DNA of 64,000 bases, taken from positions 62,001-126,000 of the forward strand of contig CAZCUD010000005.1 in the NCBI GenBank assembly GCA_964501785.1. The letters run 5' to 3'. The DNA comes from DATBSK01 sp964501785 (GTDB lineage: Bacteria > Actinomycetota > Acidimicrobiia > IMCC26256 > PALSA-555). The notes beneath the pieces were generated by a model that was given only the letters and a program-made list of their open reading frames with translations, ran no database searches and was not told the DNA's origin. Both the position numbers and the translations under genes were made by a program. Positions 24,232 through 33,696 of this stretch are shown here, piece after piece (the first letter of the stretch is position 1; every line of letters begins with the position of its first letter).

Positions 24232-24933
24232 TCACAGCGGCGGCTTCGGCAGCACGATCAGCTGCACGACCGAGAACACGAGGATCACCGCCCCGACCGC
24301 CAGCAAGCCGTAGCGCGCGCTGCGGAAGCGGAAGTGGGTGCTGACCCCGACGAGGAAGAGGACGGTCGCGAGGTAGACGGTCGTCCGCACGTAGTCGTCG
24401 GCGTCCTGACCCCGGTCGGAGCCCTCCTGGAAGAGCTCCTCGCCCTCCTCCCGGAGGCGATCGGCCTTCTCGACGTCGGGCTCGACGTACTCGGGCATCG
24501 ACTGCGGACCGGGGGGCGCATCGGGGTTCGTGTCGGGGTTCGTCGCGATCCAGGCGTCGAACGCGGTCGCGAGCGCCGGCCGGAAGCGCCGCTCGGCGAT
24601 GGCCTCGGCCTCGGGGTCACCGATCGCGTGTGCCGCGAGCCACGCGTTGAACACGAGTGCATCGCCCAGGCGGACGTCGAGGCCCTCGAGGTGCGCTGTG
24701 TTCGAGAGGTTGCGCGTCGTCGACGCCTCGGCGATCGTGATGCGGGACTCCGTCGACCACTTCGCCGCGGCGAAGCCCGACCACGCGGCGAGCAGGGCCA
24801 CGACGGCGAGCAGCGCGGCCTCGAGGATGCTGATCCGACGGTCGTGCTTCGACCCGTCGCCGCCCTCGCCACCGTGCATGTGCTCGGCGATCTCCCGGCT
24901 CGTCTCGGCCGGTCCCAGCGCCGCCTCACCCAT
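24232..24933 (-). CDS. membrane protein of unknown function (DUF4337-like layout)
   Basis: 233 aa from the ATG at 24933 (GGAGGG 9 nt upstream). One hydrophobic helix near residues 35-55 (LEAALLAVVALLAAWSGFAA), a helical hydrophilic middle with ESRITIAEASTTRNLSN, a Pro/Asp-rich stretch NPDTNPDAPPGPQ, an acidic helix, and two C-terminal membrane helices. That order is like DUF4337 proteins, but I cannot confirm the family. It converges with the small two-TM gene across 18 bp. Confidence 0.65.
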   Translation of the reverse strand: MGEAALGPAETSREIAEHMHGGEGGDGSKHDRRISILEAALLAVVALLAAWSGFAAAKWSTESRITIAEASTTRNLSNTAHLEGLDVRLGDALVFNAWLAAHAIGDPEAEAIAERRFRPALATAFDAWIATNPDTNPDAPPGPQSMPEYVEPDVEKADRLREEGEELFQEGSDRGQDADDYVRTTVYLATVLFLVGVSTHFRFRSARYGLLAVGAVILVFSVVQLIVLPKPPL

Positions 24934-25057
24934 CCCCGATCGCCCTCCGAGAGACCCGCGGACCCAACCGGCCCGTCCGGGCGCGCAGCGTACCGACGCG
25001 CGAAGGCGGGTGGGTCGATCGGTGCTCCGACGCAGCCCGCGGCGAGCACCGGTCACC

Positions 25058-25063
25058 TAGCGT
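25058..25063 (+). promoter_or_regulatory. -10 box (TAGCGT) of the phosphodiesterase gene
   Basis: Seven nt upstream of the GTG at 25071; leaderless geometry. Confidence 0.5.
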
Positions 25064-25070
25064 CGACGCC

Positions 25071-26108
25071 GTGGCCGACCGCGTCGTCTTCCTCGTGCTC
25101 GACGGGCTCCCGGTGGAGCTCGTCGGTCCGGAGATCACCCCGGCGCTGTTGGCGTGGTGCGCCGACTCCGGGACCGCGCCGCGGTCGGTGCCCGCGGTCC
25201 TGCCTGCGGCGACGTACCCCAACCACGCGACGTTCGTGACCGGCGTCGCACCGATCGCGCACGGGATCGTCGGCAACCACGTGCTGGACGCGTCGGGCCG
25301 GTTCGTGCCCGCGAGCAGCGTCGGGCCCGGCGTGCCGACCGTCTTCGACGCGGTGGCCGAGGCCGGGCTGCGCAGCGCAGTCGTCGTCGGCGACCAGGAG
25401 CTCATCGGCGTGATGGGTGGCCGGCGAGCGACGACGCACTGGCCTCCCGACGGGGTGGTCCCCGGCGACGCCGCTACCGATGCCCACGGCTACCTCGACG
25501 ACGACGTCACCGAACCGGTGCTCCTCGCCGCCCTGGCCGGCGACGCCGACCTCGTGTTCGGCCACCTCAACGCACCCGACACCGCGGGGCACGTCGACGG
25601 ACCCGGCGCGGCGCACGACACGTACCGCGCGACCGACGCGCGGCTCCGGACGATCCGTGACACGATCGCGCCGCGCGCGCACGAGACGCTCGTGATCGTG
25701 GTCAGCGACCACTCCATGGAGCCGGTGACCGACCCCTCACCCCTCGACCTGAGCCCGGCGCTCGAGGGGACCTCGCTCGCATGGATGCCCGAGGGGTCGG
25801 CGGGCGTCGTCTACGGGACGCACCCCGACGTCGCCGGGCTCGTGTCCACGATCCCCGGCGTCGCGGGTGTGCAGGCCCTCGCGCCGGATCGGCACCTTGT
25901 GTGGGGCGACGACGGTCGCTGGTGCTGCTTCACCGGCATCGACGGCGAGCGCGGGATGCACGGCAGCCCCCGTTCGGCGCGCCAGCTCGCCGCGTCGGTC
26001 GGGTCGCACCCCGCAGCGCGCGCGCTCGACGAACGCATCGCCGCAGGCCCCTTCGACGCGGCGTCGTGGCACGACGTGATCCTGGCGCACCTCGGCATCG
26101 CGCCCTGA
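25071..26108 (+). CDS. alkaline-phosphatase-superfamily phosphodiesterase/pyrophosphatase
   Basis: 345 aa, GTG start. It follows the nucleotide pyrophosphatase/phosphodiesterase pattern: metal aspartate in VVFLVLDGLP (Asp11), nucleophile threonine in ATYPNHATFVTG (Thr48), NAPDTAGHVDGP for a second metal, VVSDHSM for Asp-His ligands, and GMHGSP near the end. Two zinc ions are expected. There is no signal peptide, so it appears cytoplasmic, unlike many family members. Neighbours give no hint about substrate. Confidence 0.85.
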   Translation: MADRVVFLVLDGLPVELVGPEITPALLAWCADSGTAPRSVPAVLPAATYPNHATFVTGVAPIAHGIVGNHVLDASGRFVPASSVGPGVPTVFDAVAEAGLRSAVVVGDQELIGVMGGRRATTHWPPDGVVPGDAATDAHGYLDDDVTEPVLLAALAGDADLVFGHLNAPDTAGHVDGPGAAHDTYRATDARLRTIRDTIAPRAHETLVIVVSDHSMEPVTDPSPLDLSPALEGTSLAWMPEGSAGVVYGTHPDVAGLVSTIPGVAGVQALAPDRHLVWGDDGRWCCFTGIDGERGMHGSPRSARQLAASVGSHPAARALDERIAAGPFDAASWHDVILAHLGIAP

Positions 26109-26109
26109 C

Positions 26110-26160
26110 CGTTCTGGCGTCAGCAGACCCGACCGACGCGGGTGTGCTGACGCCGAAACG
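26110..26160. terminator. hairpin repeat family 1, copy 1, between convergent genes
   Basis: GGCGTCAGCA (26116-26125) pairs perfectly with TGCTGACGCC (26145-26154). Outer flanks CGTT and AACG also pair with a mismatch between, and GACCCG/CGGGTG extend the stem inward. It lies between the phosphodiesterase and hemL stops. A second copy of the element is at 60757-60809. A bidirectional terminator or REP-like repeat is inferred. Confidence 0.65.
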
Positions 26161-26183
26161 ATGAAGGGGTCGACGCGCCGACG

Positions 26184-27461
26184 TCACTCCCGGCCGGGGA
26201 GCGACGCGAGCGCGTCGGCGGCTGCGGCGAGGGTGCGGTCGATGTCGGCGTCCGAGTGGGCGAGGCTCGGGAAGAGGGCCTCGAAGGGGCTCGGCGCGAA
26301 GAACACGCCCTGGTCGAGCAGGGCGTGGAAGAACGCACGGTACGAGGTCGCGTCGGCGGCCTTCGCCTCCTCGTGGTCGAGCACGGGCGCGTCGGCGAAG
26401 AACACGCCGGCGAGCGTGAAGGCACGCGGCGTCTGGAGCGCGACCCCGGCATCGCTCGCCGCGGCCGCGAGCCCGTCGACGAGCCGGGCGGCCGTCTTCT
26501 CGAGCTGCTGGTAGGAGCCTTCGTCGAGCTCGGCGAGCACCGCCAGGCCCGCCGCGGTCGCGAGCGGGTTCCCCGAGAGCGTGCCGGCTTGGTACACGGG
26601 GCCGACCGGCGCGAGCAGGTCCATGAGCGCGGCCGGACCGCCCACCGCGGCGAGGGGCAGCCCGCCGCCGATGACCTTCCCGAAGATCGACAGGTCGGGC
26701 GTGATGCCCAGGCGCGCCTGAGCGCCGCCGAGACCGACCCGGAAGCCGGTGATGACCTCGTCGAAGACCAGCAGCGCGCCGTGCTCGCGACAGCGCGCGC
26801 GGAGGTGCTGCAGGAACCCGGCGACGGGTGGCACCAGCCCGGTGTTCGCGGCGATCGGCTCGACCAGGACGGCAGCGAGCGAGCTGCCGTGCTCGGAGAA
26901 CGCCACGTCGACCGCCGCCGGGTCGTTGTACGGGACGACCACGGTGTCCGCGACCGTGCCCTCCGTGACCCCCGCCGACCCCGGGATGCCGAGGGTCGCG
27001 ACGCCGCTGCCGGCTCCGACGAGGAGCGCGTCGAGATGTCCGTGGTAGCAGCCGACGAACTTCAGGATCTTGGGCCGGCCCGTCGCGCCGCGCGCGAGTC
27101 GCACCGCCGTCATCGCGGCCTCGGTGCCCGACGACACCAGCCGCACCTTCTCGACCGAGGCGACGCGCTCGGCGATCGCCTCGGCGAGCTCGACCTCGCG
27201 CATCGTGGGTGCGCCGTACGACGTGCCGTCGGCCGCGGCGCGCTGCACCGCCTCGACGACCCTCGGATGCGCGTGCCCGAGAATCGAAGCGCCCCACGAC
27301 TGGACGAAGTCGACGTACTCGTTCCCGTCGACGTCGAACAGCCGCGCACCCTCGGCGCGGGCCACGAAGAAGGGCTCGCCGCCGACGCCGTCGAAGGACC
27401 GCACCGGCGACGACACGCCGCCGGGGATGACCGCCCGGGCGCGGTCGAAGCGCTCGCTCAC
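26184..27461 (-). CDS. hemL: glutamate-1-semialdehyde 2,1-aminomutase
   Basis: 425 aa, normal length. GTG start 1 nt after the hemB stop, with GAGGG inside the end of hemB. Typical motifs: VIPGGVSSPVRSF at the N-terminus, SSGTEAAMTAVRLARG (PLP phosphate), VFDEVITGFRVG, and the PLP lysine in SIFGKVIGGGLP near residue 258. It makes 5-aminolevulinate from glutamate-1-semialdehyde, the second step of the C5 route started by HemA in the same region. Cytoplasmic. Confidence 0.96.
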   Translation of the reverse strand: MSERFDRARAVIPGGVSSPVRSFDGVGGEPFFVARAEGARLFDVDGNEYVDFVQSWGASILGHAHPRVVEAVQRAAADGTSYGAPTMREVELAEAIAERVASVEKVRLVSSGTEAAMTAVRLARGATGRPKILKFVGCYHGHLDALLVGAGSGVATLGIPGSAGVTEGTVADTVVVPYNDPAAVDVAFSEHGSSLAAVLVEPIAANTGLVPPVAGFLQHLRARCREHGALLVFDEVITGFRVGLGGAQARLGITPDLSIFGKVIGGGLPLAAVGGPAALMDLLAPVGPVYQAGTLSGNPLATAAGLAVLAELDEGSYQQLEKTAARLVDGLAAAASDAGVALQTPRAFTLAGVFFADAPVLDHEEAKAADATSYRAFFHALLDQGVFFAPSPFEALFPSLAHSDADIDRTLAAAADALASLPGRE

Positions 27462-27462
27462 G

Positions 27463-28446
27463 TCACCCTCGCTGGAGACGTTCGGCCACCTCGCGCGCCG
27501 AATAGGTGATGACGAAGTCGGCGCCGGCTCGCTTGATCGCGGTCAGGTGCTCCCAGACGACCGCGTCACCGTCGAGCCACCCTCGCTCCGCCGCCGCCTT
27601 CACCATCGAGTACTCGCCGCTCACGTGGTAGGCCGCGAGCGGCACGTCGACGGCCGCGCGGAGCGCAGCGATCACGTCCAGGTGCGCGACCGCAGGCTTC
27701 ACCATGATCATGTCGGCGCCCTCATCGAGGTCGAGGCTCGCCTCGAGCGACGCTTCACGGACGTTCGCCACCTCCATCTGGTAGCTCCGGCGGTCACCGA
27801 AGCCAGGCGCGCACTCGGCGGCGTCACGGAACGGCCCGTAGAGCGCCGACGCGTACTTCACCGCGTAGGCCAGGATCGCCGTGTCGTGGTGACCTGCGCT
27901 GTCGAGCGCGTCGCGGATCGCGCCGACCTGTCCGTCCATCATCCCGGAGGGCGCGACCACGTCGGCACCAGCATCGGCCTGCGCCACCGCGATCTCCGCG
28001 TAGCGCACGAGGGTCGCGTCGTTGTCGACGGTGCCGTCGGTCGTGGTGATCCCGCAGTGGCCGTGATCGGTGTACTCGTCGAGGCAGTCGTCCGCGATCA
28101 GCACCATCGAGTCGCCGACCTCGTCGCGCAGCGACCGCAGCGCGACCTGCACGACCCCGTCGGCGGCGTCGGCGCTCGAGCCGCGGGCGTCCTTCACCGA
28201 CGGGATGCCGAAGAGGATGGCGGCCGGCACACCGAGGTCGGCGAGCGCGCGCACCTCCTTGCGGAGGCTCTCCTGGGTGTGCTGGAGGACCCCGGGCATC
28301 GACACCACCGGCTCCGGTGCGTCGATGCCCTGCTTCACGAAGAGCGGCGCGACCAGGTCGTCGACGCCGAGGCGGGCCTCGGCCACGAGCCGGCGCATCG
28401 CGGCGGTGCGACGGAGTCGGCGAGGGCGGTGCTGTGGGAACGCCAC
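27463..28446 (-). CDS. hemB: porphobilinogen synthase (ALA dehydratase)
   Basis: 327 aa. Active-site lysines are in YAVKYASALYGPF (near 195) and IMVKPAVAHLD (near 248). The metal segment reads DDCLDEYTDHGHCG: two of the three zinc cysteines of E. coli-type enzymes are present and the middle one is aspartate, an arrangement known in actinobacteria. It condenses two aminolevulinates to porphobilinogen. GTG start; TACCAT lies 6 nt upstream (28453-28458), so hemB-hemL has its own leaderless promoter and is separated from the rest of the heme operon by a regulator on the other strand. Confidence 0.96.
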   Translation of the reverse strand: MAFPQHRPRRLRRTAAMRRLVAEARLGVDDLVAPLFVKQGIDAPEPVVSMPGVLQHTQESLRKEVRALADLGVPAAILFGIPSVKDARGSSADAADGVVQVALRSLRDEVGDSMVLIADDCLDEYTDHGHCGITTTDGTVDNDATLVRYAEIAVAQADAGADVVAPSGMMDGQVGAIRDALDSAGHHDTAILAYAVKYASALYGPFRDAAECAPGFGDRRSYQMEVANVREASLEASLDLDEGADMIMVKPAVAHLDVIAALRAAVDVPLAAYHVSGEYSMVKAAAERGWLDGDAVVWEHLTAIKRAGADFVITYSAREVAERLQRG

Positions 28447-28452
28447 GCCTCA

Positions 28453-28458
28453 ATGGTA
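28453..28458 (-). promoter_or_regulatory. -10 box (TACCAT) of hemB
   Basis: Six nt upstream of the hemB GTG at 28446. The divergent regulator's probable -10 (TACGAT, 28514-28519) is about 60 bp away. Confidence 0.5.
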
Positions 28459-28539
28459 CGTGGGCGACCCCGACGAACGGCCAGGCACCGGGCCGCTGAT
28501 GCTGCGGTGGTCGTACGATCCTCGGCGAGGCGGACGACA

Positions 28540-31309
28540 GTGGGGACACGACTCCGAGGACGTGCACCCGAGCTCGAGGCGCTACGAGCGACCCTCGACG
28601 AGCTCGGCGCGGGGAGTGGTGCCGTCGCGCTCGTCGAGGGCGAGGCGGGGATCGGCAAGACGCGCCTGCTCGACGTCCTGTGCCAGGAGGCACTGGAGCG
28701 AGGAGTCGACGTCCACCGAGGCTCCGGCGAGGAGCTCGAGTCGGATCGCCCCTTCGGGCCGCTGATCGAGGCGTTGGGGACGCCCGACGGCTCCCTCGCC
28801 CGCGGCCGCGGCCTGGGCAGCGCCGAGGCCCGGTTCCTCGCCCAGGACGCCTTCGTCGACCTCGTCGAGCAGCTCGCGGCCCGTCGACCGGTGCTGCTCG
28901 CGATCGACGACGCGCACTGGGCCGACCGGGCGACGCTGGCGTCGCTGTGGGCGATCGTTCGGCGCAGCCACGCGCTCGGCGTGCTCGTGCTCGTGGCGAT
29001 GCGACCGGCCCCTCGCTCGGCCGAGCTGACCCGCCTGGTCGACGGATGCGAGCGGTTGGGAGCGCTGCACTGCGCCCTCGGTCCGATCGACGACGAGTCC
29101 CTCGTCCAGATCATCGCCGACGTCTCGGGTGCGACGCCCGGAGCCGACGTCGTCGAGCGGTTGCAGCGCGCGGGTGGCAACCCCTTCCTGGCCCTGGAGC
29201 TCTTCCAGGCGCTGGGGTCCAGCTCACCGACCGAGAGCTCCGACGACCCGGGCGACCTCCCCGCCCCCGTGCGGGCCGCGGTGCTCCAGCGGGTCGCGGC
29301 GCTCGACGGCAAGGCGCGGCAGGCGCTGTCGGTCGCGGCGGTGCTCGGCGGTACGGGGCGGCTCGAGGACGTCGCCGCGCTCCTCGGCACGTCGATCGCC
29401 GACACCGGATCCGCGATCGCCGATGCGACGAAGGTCGGGCTGCTCGACCCGACCGGTGAGCTCGTCGCCTTCCGCCACGACCTCATCCGCGAGGCGCTCT
29501 ACGACGATCTGCCCGAAGCGGTGCGCACGGGTTGGCACCGGGAGGCGGCGCGGGTCCTGGAAGGGCGCGCGGAGCCGGCCGTCGTCGCCCGCCACCTCGT
29601 GCTCGGCGCGACGCGCGGCGACCCCGACGTCGTGGCGGCACTGGGCCGGGCGGCGGCGGGGATGGCGGCGAAGCAGCCGGATGCCGCGGCCGACCTGCTC
29701 GAGCGCGCGCTCGAGCTCGCGTCCGGCGACGTCGGGCGCGCCGAGCTCGCGACGGCGCGGGCGAGCGCGCTGCTCAGCTCCGGGCGCACCGAGGAGGCTG
29801 CTCGCCAGGCCGAGGCGGTCATCGGCGATCCGACCGCATCGCTGCCCCTCGTCGCCCGCGCTCACGTGGTGCACGGGAACGCGTCGTTCCACCTGGGTCG
29901 ACCGTCCGAGGCGGTGGCCGCCTTCACCGCCGCGCTGGAGACCTCGGCGCTCGACGAGCACGCGGCCGCCAACGCGCTGGCCCATCAGGCGATGACCCGC
30001 ATGTGGACGTACGAGCACGAGCAGGCGCTCCGCGAGGCCGACGCCGCGCTGGCCGAGGGCGAGCGGCTCGGGATCGTGGCGGTCCAGGTCGAGGCGCTCG
30101 CGACGCGGTGCGAAGTGCTCAACTTCCTCGCCGAGCCCGCGGCGGCGATCGAGGCCGGCGAGCGCGCGGTCGCCCTCGTCGGTGACGACGCGACCGCGCT
30201 GCGGCGCACGCCGCACACGTTCCTCGGTCTCGCGCTCCAGCTCGGCGACCGCATCGACGAGGCTCGCTCGGTCGTCGAGGAAGGCCGCCGGCAGGCCTCG
30301 GCGTTCGGACAGGTGCTCGTGCTGCGCAGCTACTACCTCACACAGCAGCGAGTCGAGTGGTTCGGCGGTCGCTGGGACGACGCGCTCGCGGCCGCCGACA
30401 CGGCCGACCGGCTCGCCGAGGACTACGGCACGCGCTTCGGCGTGATCGCGACCGACGGCGTGAAGGGGCTCATCGCCCACCATCGCGGCGACGCCCCTTC
30501 GGCCGAGGCGTCACTGGCCCGGTACCAGGCGAGCCTGCGCGGCGGTGAGCTCGACTCGTCCGGCTCGGAGCTGCTCGTCCTGCTGAGCGCCAAGGTGCTG
30601 GAGGCGAACGGCGACGTGGACGCCGCCGCGTCGGTGCTGCTCGAGCACAACGCCCTCGAGCAGCGGATGGGCATGCACGCCGCTCGACTGTGGACGGGGC
30701 CGACCTGCGTCCGCGTCGCACTCGTCGCGGGCCGGATCGACGCTGCGCGCGACGTCGTCGACGACATCGAGGAGATCGCGTCGCGCGCCGCGACGACCGG
30801 CGCGCGGGCCACCGCGCTGCAGGAGCGTGGACTGGTCGCGGACGATGCTGAGCTGCTCGGGGCCGCGGCCGACGGCTTCCGCCGGTGTGCAGCGCGCCCT
30901 CGACGAGCTCGAAGCCCGTGAAGCCGCCGGGTACGCACATCTGCGCGCGGGCCGGAGCGACGCCGCCGTCGCCGCGCTGACCTCGGCGCTGGCGACCGCG
31001 GAGCGGCTCGGTGCGGCCCGCGATGCTCGGAGGATCACGGCGAGCTTGCGCGGCCTCGGCGTGCGCACCGGAGCACGAGGGAGTCGCACGCGGGCGACGA
31101 CGGGCTGGGACGCGCTGACCGACGCCGAGCGAGAGGTGGCGCGGCTCATCAACGAGGGGCTGCGCAACGGGGAGATCGCCGAGCGGCTGTTCGTGTCGCG
31201 CCGCACCGTCGAGTCCCACGTCGGACGGCTGTACTCGAAGCTCCAGGTCGACACGCGCGTCGCGCTGGCGAACGAGATCCGCGCGCAGCTGGAGCGGGGC
31301 GCCGCCTGA
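28540..31309 (+). pseudogene. LuxR-family AAA/TPR regulator split by a frameshift
   Basis: From the GTG at 28540 the frame encodes an ATPase: Walker A VEGEAGIGKTRLL, Walker B PVLLAIDDAHWADRATLA and a long TPR-like helical region, then hits a stop at 30919-30921 after the out-of-place residues RCAARPRRARSP. The +1 frame, from about 30884, continues naturally as VQRALDELEAREAAGYAHLR and ends with an intact LuxR HTH (LTDAEREVARLINEGL, RNGEIAERLFVSRRTVESHV). A net +1 (or -2) shift between about 30875 and 30895 joins the two into a regulator of about 920 aa. It may be a sequencing error, a recent mutation or recoding; the CGCCGGTGTGC junction shows no obvious slippery run. Without the HTH the first product could not bind DNA. 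Confidence 0.75.
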
Positions 31310-31311
31310 CG

Positions 31312-31349
31312 TGCGTCGCTCGACCGTCGTGACGACGGTGAGCTACGCA
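31312..31349. terminator. hairpin repeat family 2, copy 1, between convergent genes
   Basis: TGCGTCGCTCGACCGTC (31312-31328) faces GACGGTGAGCTACGCA (31334-31349), a 16-bp stem with one bulge and one mismatch. It lies at the convergent ends of the LuxR gene and cobA-hemD. A near-identical copy is at 45937-45974. Confidence 0.6.
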
Positions 31350-32809
31350 ACGGAAGAGAGGCGCTCCAGCAGGGCGGTGACGAGACCGTCGATCGTGTGC
31401 TCGGCGGCCTCGGCGTCCACGCGCAGGCCGCGTTCACGGGCGGTCTGCGACGTGATCGGGCCGATCGACACGACGAGCGGTTGCGGTGAGGGCAACGTGC
31501 CCACCACGTCGCAGAAGTTTGTGACGGTCGACGACGAGGTGAAGGTGATCGCGTCGACCGCACCCGCCCGCACGACCTCGAGCACGCCCGGATCGGGCTC
31601 CGCCCGCACCGTGCGGTACACCGGCAGCACCTCGACGTCGTAGCCCCGCTCGGTGAGCCCGTCGGGCAGGACGTCCCGGGCCTGCTCGGCCCGGGCGAGC
31701 AGCACGCGCGCGCCGGGCGCATCGGGGTCCGGGAACGCCTCGAGCAGCGCCTCGGCGACGAACCGCTCGGGGACGAGGTCCGCGCGCACCCCGAAGAGCG
31801 CGAGCGCGTCGGCCGTCCCGGGGCCGATCGCCGCGACACGGACGCCCCCCAGTGCTCGGGCGTCGCGGCCGGAGCGCGCGAGCGCCTCGAACAGCGCGAC
31901 AACGCCGTTCGCCGACGTGAGCACGAGCCACGCGTAGTCGTCGAGCGAGGGCACCTCGAAGGCCAACGGCTCGATCAGGATCGCCGGCACCTCCAGCACG
32001 TCGGCGCCCAGCGCTTCGAGCTGCTGGCGCAGCCCGCTCGCCTGCTCCCGGGCCCGGGTGATCGCGATCCGGCGACCGAAGAGCGGGCGGTCCTCGAACC
32101 AGCCGAAGTCGAGCCCGGCGACGTCGCCGACGACGATCGCGGACGGCGGCGCGACGTCGGCATCGCCGATCGTGCCCAGCGTCGCCCGCACCGTCGTCTG
32201 GTCGGGTCGGGTGCCGTTGCGCACCGCGGCGACGGGCGTCTCCGGCGCGCGACCACCGGCGACCAGGCGCGCCGCGATGTCGCCGATGCGCGCGGCCCCC
32301 ATGAGGATCACCAACGTCCCGCCCGCACGCGCGAGCGCCTCCCAATCGACGTCGCTCCGACCCTTCGTCGGGTCCTCGTGCCCGGTCACGATCGTGACGT
32401 GGGTCGAGAGGCCCCGATGCGTCACCGGGATGCCCGCGTACGCCGGCGCCGAGATCGCGCTCGTGACTCCGGGCACCACCTCGTAGGGGACGCCCGCGGC
32501 GGCGAGCGCCTCCGCCTCCTCGCCGCCTCGGCCGAAGACGAAGGGGTCACCGCCCTTCAGGCGCACGACCCGTCGGCCGGCCCGACCGTGCTCCACGAGC
32601 ACCGCATTGATGCCGTCCTGGTCCATCTCGACGTGTCCCGGCGCCTTCCCGACGGAGACCCGCAGGGCGTCGGGCGGCGCGAGCTCGAGCAGGGCGGCGC
32701 TCGCGAGGCGATCGTGGACCACGACCTCGGCAGCCGCGAGCACCTCGGCGCCCCGCAACGTGAGCAGCCCGGGATCGCCGGGCCCCGCGCCCACCAGCCA
32801 GACCGTCAC
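31343..32809 (-). CDS. cobA-hemD: fused uroporphyrinogen-III methyltransferase / uroporphyrinogen-III synthase
   Basis: 488 aa. The N-terminal 240 residues are a SAM-dependent uroporphyrinogen-III C-methyltransferase: VGAGPGDPGLLTLRGAE, RLKGGDPFVFGRGGEE and GIPVTHRGLS. From about 245 a HemD domain begins (RRIAITRAREQASGLRQQL) and has LVLTSANGV and ITFTSSSTV. The fusion makes uroporphyrinogen III and can divert it to precorrin-2, which the Met8-like enzyme upstream would oxidise toward siroheme. Overlaps hemC by 4 nt. Confidence 0.94.
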   Translation of the reverse strand: MTVWLVGAGPGDPGLLTLRGAEVLAAAEVVVHDRLASAALLELAPPDALRVSVGKAPGHVEMDQDGINAVLVEHGRAGRRVVRLKGGDPFVFGRGGEEAEALAAAGVPYEVVPGVTSAISAPAYAGIPVTHRGLSTHVTIVTGHEDPTKGRSDVDWEALARAGGTLVILMGAARIGDIAARLVAGGRAPETPVAAVRNGTRPDQTTVRATLGTIGDADVAPPSAIVVGDVAGLDFGWFEDRPLFGRRIAITRAREQASGLRQQLEALGADVLEVPAILIEPLAFEVPSLDDYAWLVLTSANGVVALFEALARSGRDARALGGVRVAAIGPGTADALALFGVRADLVPERFVAEALLEAFPDPDAPGARVLLARAEQARDVLPDGLTERGYDVEVLPVYRTVRAEPDPGVLEVVRAGAVDAITFTSSSTVTNFCDVVGTLPSPQPLVVSIGPITSQTARERGLRVDAEAAEHTIDGLVTALLERLSSVA

Positions 32810-33696
32810 CCGAGCACCTCCCCGGCGGGCACGAGCGTCGCCGCGAGCTCACGGCCCGCTCGCTCGGGGTCGTCGTCGATCCGCGCGCCACGACGGACGC
32901 GCGCGCCGTCGTACGACGCGACGAGCCCGTCGATCGCGATCGCTCGCCCGTCGACGTCGTCACCCTCGACGACCGCCGCGTGGGCGGCGACGGGCAGCGA
33001 GCAGCCGCTGCCGAGCTCGCGCAGGAACGCGCGCTCTGCGCTCACCGCGTCACGGACGTCGTCGTCGTCGATCGCCCCGACGCGATCCCGAGTTGCCGCG
33101 TCGTCGGCGCGGCACTCGACCGCGAGGGCACCCTGGCCGACCTGCGACAGCATGTCGCGCGGGCCCAGGCGCTCGGTGATGCGGTCCGCGAGCCCGAGGC
33201 GGTCGAGCGCCGCGGCGGCCACGACGATGGCGTCGAAGTGCTCCGCCTTGTCGAGCCGCGTCTGCATGTTGCCGCGCAGCTCGGCGAACCCGACGTCGGG
33301 GCGCAGGGCGGCGAGCTGCGCCCGGCGGCGCACCGAACCCGTCGCGATCACCGCACCGGTGGGCAGCGCCGAGAGCGTGGAGCCGACGAGCGCGTCGCGC
33401 GCGTCCCCCCGCTCGGGGAAGGCGGCGAGGACGAGACCATCGGGGGTCTCGGCCGGGAGGTCCTTGGCGGAGTGGACGGCGATGTCGGCCCTCCCGTCGA
33501 GCACGGCCTCCTGCACCTCCTTCACGAACACCCCGGTCCCGCCGATCGTGTGCAGCGGCACGTCCGCCTGCTGGTCGCCGGTCGTGTGCACGATGACCAG
33601 CTCCGCGTCGTCGCCCAGCAACGCGACGACCCGCTCGGCCTGCCAGCGCGCCAGGGCGCTGCCTCGCGTCGCGACCCGCAGCGAGCCGGACGTCAC
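32806..33696 (-). CDS. hemC: hydroxymethylbilane synthase
   Basis: 296 aa. RVATRGSALARWQAE at the N-terminus, VHSAKDLPAE, and ATGSVRRRAQLAALRPD (pyrrole-binding arginines) are typical. The cysteine that anchors the dipyrromethane cofactor is in LGSGCSLPVAAHA near residue 231. It polymerises four porphobilinogens. GTG start overlaps the hemA stop as GTGA, so translation is coupled. Confidence 0.96.
   Translation of the reverse strand: MTSGSLRVATRGSALARWQAERVVALLGDDAELVIVHTTGDQQADVPLHTIGGTGVFVKEVQEAVLDGRADIAVHSAKDLPAETPDGLVLAAFPERGDARDALVGSTLSALPTGAVIATGSVRRRAQLAALRPDVGFAELRGNMQTRLDKAEHFDAIVVAAAALDRLGLADRITERLGPRDMLSQVGQGALAVECRADDAATRDRVGAIDDDDVRDAVSAERAFLRELGSGCSLPVAAHAAVVEGDDVDGRAIAIDGLVASYDGARVRRGARIDDDPERAGRELAATLVPAGEVLG

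Noticed and set aside
28503..28540. Leaderless start for the LuxR-type gene
   Set aside because: TACGAT (28514-28519) is 20 nt from the only sensible GTG, outside the 6-7 nt leaderless spacing.
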